Source of the DNA: Microtetraspora niveoalba
GTDB lineage: Bacteria > Actinomycetota > Actinomycetes > Streptosporangiales > Streptosporangiaceae
NCBI RefSeq assembly: GCF_001570405.1
Contig: NZ_BBYM01000015.1
Coordinates: forward strand, 1-41,793
Length of the DNA stretch: 41,793 nucleotides
Reading direction: 5' to 3'
The notes beneath the pieces are model-generated. The model was given only the letters and a program-made list of their open reading frames with translations. It did not search any database and was not told the origin of the DNA. Both the position numbers and the translations under genes were made by a program. This document shows positions 40,088-41,793 of this stretch, piece by piece; positions within the stretch are counted from its first letter, which is position 1, and each line of letters opens with the position of its first letter.

Positions 40088-40293
40088 CCCCGCCCCGTCT
40101 TCGCCATCGTCTCGCCGCCCCCCAGCGACCGGTACGGCTCTCGCCCGCGGCCGTTCCCGGCGCGACGCCGGTCGCCATAGTGCCATGACCGGCCCGTACA
40201 GCCCGGGAAGCCGCGCAGGAGCCGGGAGCGGGACGCGGGCCCGCCGCCGGGGATCGGACCAGGCGTGCGGCGGATTGGCGGTAGTGTGCCCCG

Positions 40294-41688
40294 GTGCGGC
40301 GGTTGATCCCTTCTCGTCTGGTACGGCTCGCGCTCGCGGCCGTGGTGGCCGCGAGCGTCGTCGGCGGCGTCATCGTCCTGCTCCGGCGCCGCGAGGACCG
40401 GGCCTCCGGCCGTGTCCCACGCCATGCGTCAGGCCGTGCCTCCGGCGCCTTCTCCGAGCGCCCGGCGGGCGGCGTCCCCGGCCGCATCCCCGGAGGCGTC
40501 CCCGGCGAGGCCGCGGGCGGTGCTCCGGGTGGTGCGTCGGGCCCCGGCCGGGACCGGCGGAAAACGGGCCGCCGGGGCGAGGGCTCCGGAGTTGTCGCGC
40601 CCTTCCCTCCCGAGCCGATCTTGGGACGGCCGACGCCCGAGGAGGTCGGGCGTCTCCTCGGCCGCCGCTCACGCGCGGCCGGGCGGCTCGAAGCGTTCGC
40701 CCGAGCGGGCGGGCAGCCGGGGGAGGGGCCGCTCGCCGATGTGCGCAGGCTCGACGAGCGAACCCGTCGGCGGCTGCACCGCCTGTCGGCCGCCGCCCTG
40801 GCCGTCTGCCTGCTCGCGCTGGGGGCCCGCTACGTCGAGGCCACGACCTTCGACGAAGGCGTGTTGACCTCAACGGACGTGCGGACCCCGGACAGCGGCC
40901 CCTGCCTCGCGGACGGCTGCCCGGCGCCCTCCGGTTGCGAGGGCGCCTGCCGCGACGGCGGCGCCGGCTCCGTGACATCCGCCACCGGGGAGCCGGAGCC
41001 CGAGGTCGCGGGGCCGACACCCGTGCCGGACCGGGCGTGCGCGCCCACGGTGGGCAGGCCCGTGATCCGGCCGGTCCGGCCCGGGGTGACCCGCGCGGTG
41101 AACCGGCAGTGGCGGCGCATCGAGAAGTGGCTCAGGGCCAACGCGCCCGAGACGTTCCGCACACTGCGCCCGCCCGCCAGACGGGGGACGATCGCCGTCG
41201 CCGAGGCGCAGATGGGCGTGCGGTTCCCCGACGACCTGCGCGCCTCGCTCCTGCGCCACAACGGCTCCCGCGTCATTCCCGACGTCGGAAGCCTGCGGCT
41301 CTACCTGTACGGCATGTACGGCGTGAAGGAGATCCGCGACACCTGGCGCGCGCTGTGCCGCCAGGAGGGCGTCGACTACACCCCCGATCCGCGCGTCGAG
41401 TGGTGGAGCGGGCGGATGATCCCCGTCGGGGACGACGGGAACGGTGAGTACCTGCTGGTCGACTCCGTACGCAGGGACGTCGCGGGCACGTTCGCCGAGA
41501 ACGGCGGCACGTTCGCGACCGGGCCGGACTGGACCTCGTACTATGCCCTGCTCAGGACGGTCGCCGACGCGCTGGTCACCGGGCAGCCGATCGAGGGCTG
41601 GCTGGCCCCCCAGGTGACGGACGGAGCCCTCGGCTGGGTGGACGTCGACGACCTGGACGCCGATACGGGTGACGTCCCCGAGGTGTGA
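40294..41688 (+). CDS. Membrane protein with C-terminal SMI1/KNR4-like (SUKH) domain
   Basis: 464-residue protein. One membrane helix near residues 10-29, a Gly/Pro/Ala/Arg-rich region with GGVPGRIPGGVPGEAAGGAPG-type repeats (about 58-85), a second hydrophobic segment near residues 165-182, a Cys-containing Thr/Pro-rich stretch, and from about residue 268 a SMI1/KNR4-type domain: TRAVNRQWRRIEKWLRANAP, AEAQMGVRFPDDLRASLLRHNGS, MIPVGDDGNGEYLLVD. SUKH domains occur in toxin-immunity and signalling proteins; here no toxin gene is adjacent in the window. GTG start lies 7 nt after TAGTGT (40282-40287), suggesting a leaderless message. Confidence 0.75.
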   Translation: MRRLIPSRLVRLALAAVVAASVVGGVIVLLRRREDRASGRVPRHASGRASGAFSERPAGGVPGRIPGGVPGEAAGGAPGGASGPGRDRRKTGRRGEGSGVVAPFPPEPILGRPTPEEVGRLLGRRSRAAGRLEAFARAGGQPGEGPLADVRRLDERTRRRLHRLSAAALAVCLLALGARYVEATTFDEGVLTSTDVRTPDSGPCLADGCPAPSGCEGACRDGGAGSVTSATGEPEPEVAGPTPVPDRACAPTVGRPVIRPVRPGVTRAVNRQWRRIEKWLRANAPETFRTLRPPARRGTIAVAEAQMGVRFPDDLRASLLRHNGSRVIPDVGSLRLYLYGMYGVKEIRDTWRALCRQEGVDYTPDPRVEWWSGRMIPVGDDGNGEYLLVDSVRRDVAGTFAENGGTFATGPDWTSYYALLRTVADALVTGQPIEGWLAPQVTDGALGWVDVDDLDADTGDVPEV

Positions 41689-41793
41689 CGGAGGGGGAAT
41701 CCGCGTAGGCGGTGCCGGCGGCGGCCCGGCCCCGCCGCCGGGCCCCGGCGTCGCGCCATGCCACGGACGGCGGGCGGGCGGGTGGAGCGGCGG
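41689..41793. other. Right-edge non-coding sequence
   Basis: The last 105 bases after the SUKH-type gene are GC-rich. I see no start of a further gene with a ribosome site. Confidence 0.4.

Overview
The window is very GC-rich chromosomal DNA from an actinomycete. GTG starts, GTGA/ATGA overlaps between genes and leaderless-looking promoters are common. The sucB-lpdA-pepA and cobU-cobS neighbourhoods and several family variants fit a filamentous actinobacterium (Streptomyces- or Streptosporangium-like; the genus is inference). There are no rRNA or tRNA genes, CRISPR arrays, transposases or integrases.

Left flank (1-8.5 kb) is ordinary core metabolism: partial sucB (E2), lpdA (E3) and pepA on the minus strand. 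A divergent three-gene operon follows: a YtrA-type GntR regulator with a clear inverted-repeat operator, a DUF1648 membrane protein and a CPBP membrane protease. Then come cobS and cobU (cobamide lower-ligand assembly) and a small conserved actinobacterial protein.

The centre (8.8-37 kb) is a catabolic island built as about nine short transcription units. It holds a TauD-like dioxygenase; a long minus-strand operon (zinc dehydrogenase, TrzN/MtaD-like amidohydrolase, four-part BMP-type ABC importer, VOC protein, SnoaL-like protein); an aldehyde dehydrogenase divergent from an alcohol dehydrogenase; a self-sufficient P450-reductase fusion; a degenerate M20 peptidase homologue plus IclR regulator 1, divergent from ferredoxin, ferredoxin reductase and IclR regulator 2; an FAH-family enzyme, an amidohydrolase, an HpcH/HpaI aldolase and a cupin; and finally a Rieske oxygenase alpha/beta pair, a Dabb protein and an extradiol dioxygenase. 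Together these give uptake, hydrolysis or deamination, hydroxylation, meta ring cleavage and aldol cleavage of an aromatic, probably nitrogen-containing, compound. The actual substrate cannot be read from the sequence.

The strongest new observation is that seven promoter regions across 25 kb of this island carry the same 13-bp inverted repeat, consensus GAGAYRNYRTCTC, usually flanked by C/G. The two IclR paralogues, with almost the same recognition helix, lie at the ends of two operons diverging from one of these sites. This looks like one dedicated regulon. A second pattern is tandem repeats that begin at or across a gene's stop codon, seen three times (periods 20, 43 and 44 bp).

Right flank (37-41.8 kb): an aldo/keto reductase and a Tat-exported multicopper oxidase in one operon, then a divergent membrane protein with a SMI1/KNR4-like (SUKH) domain.
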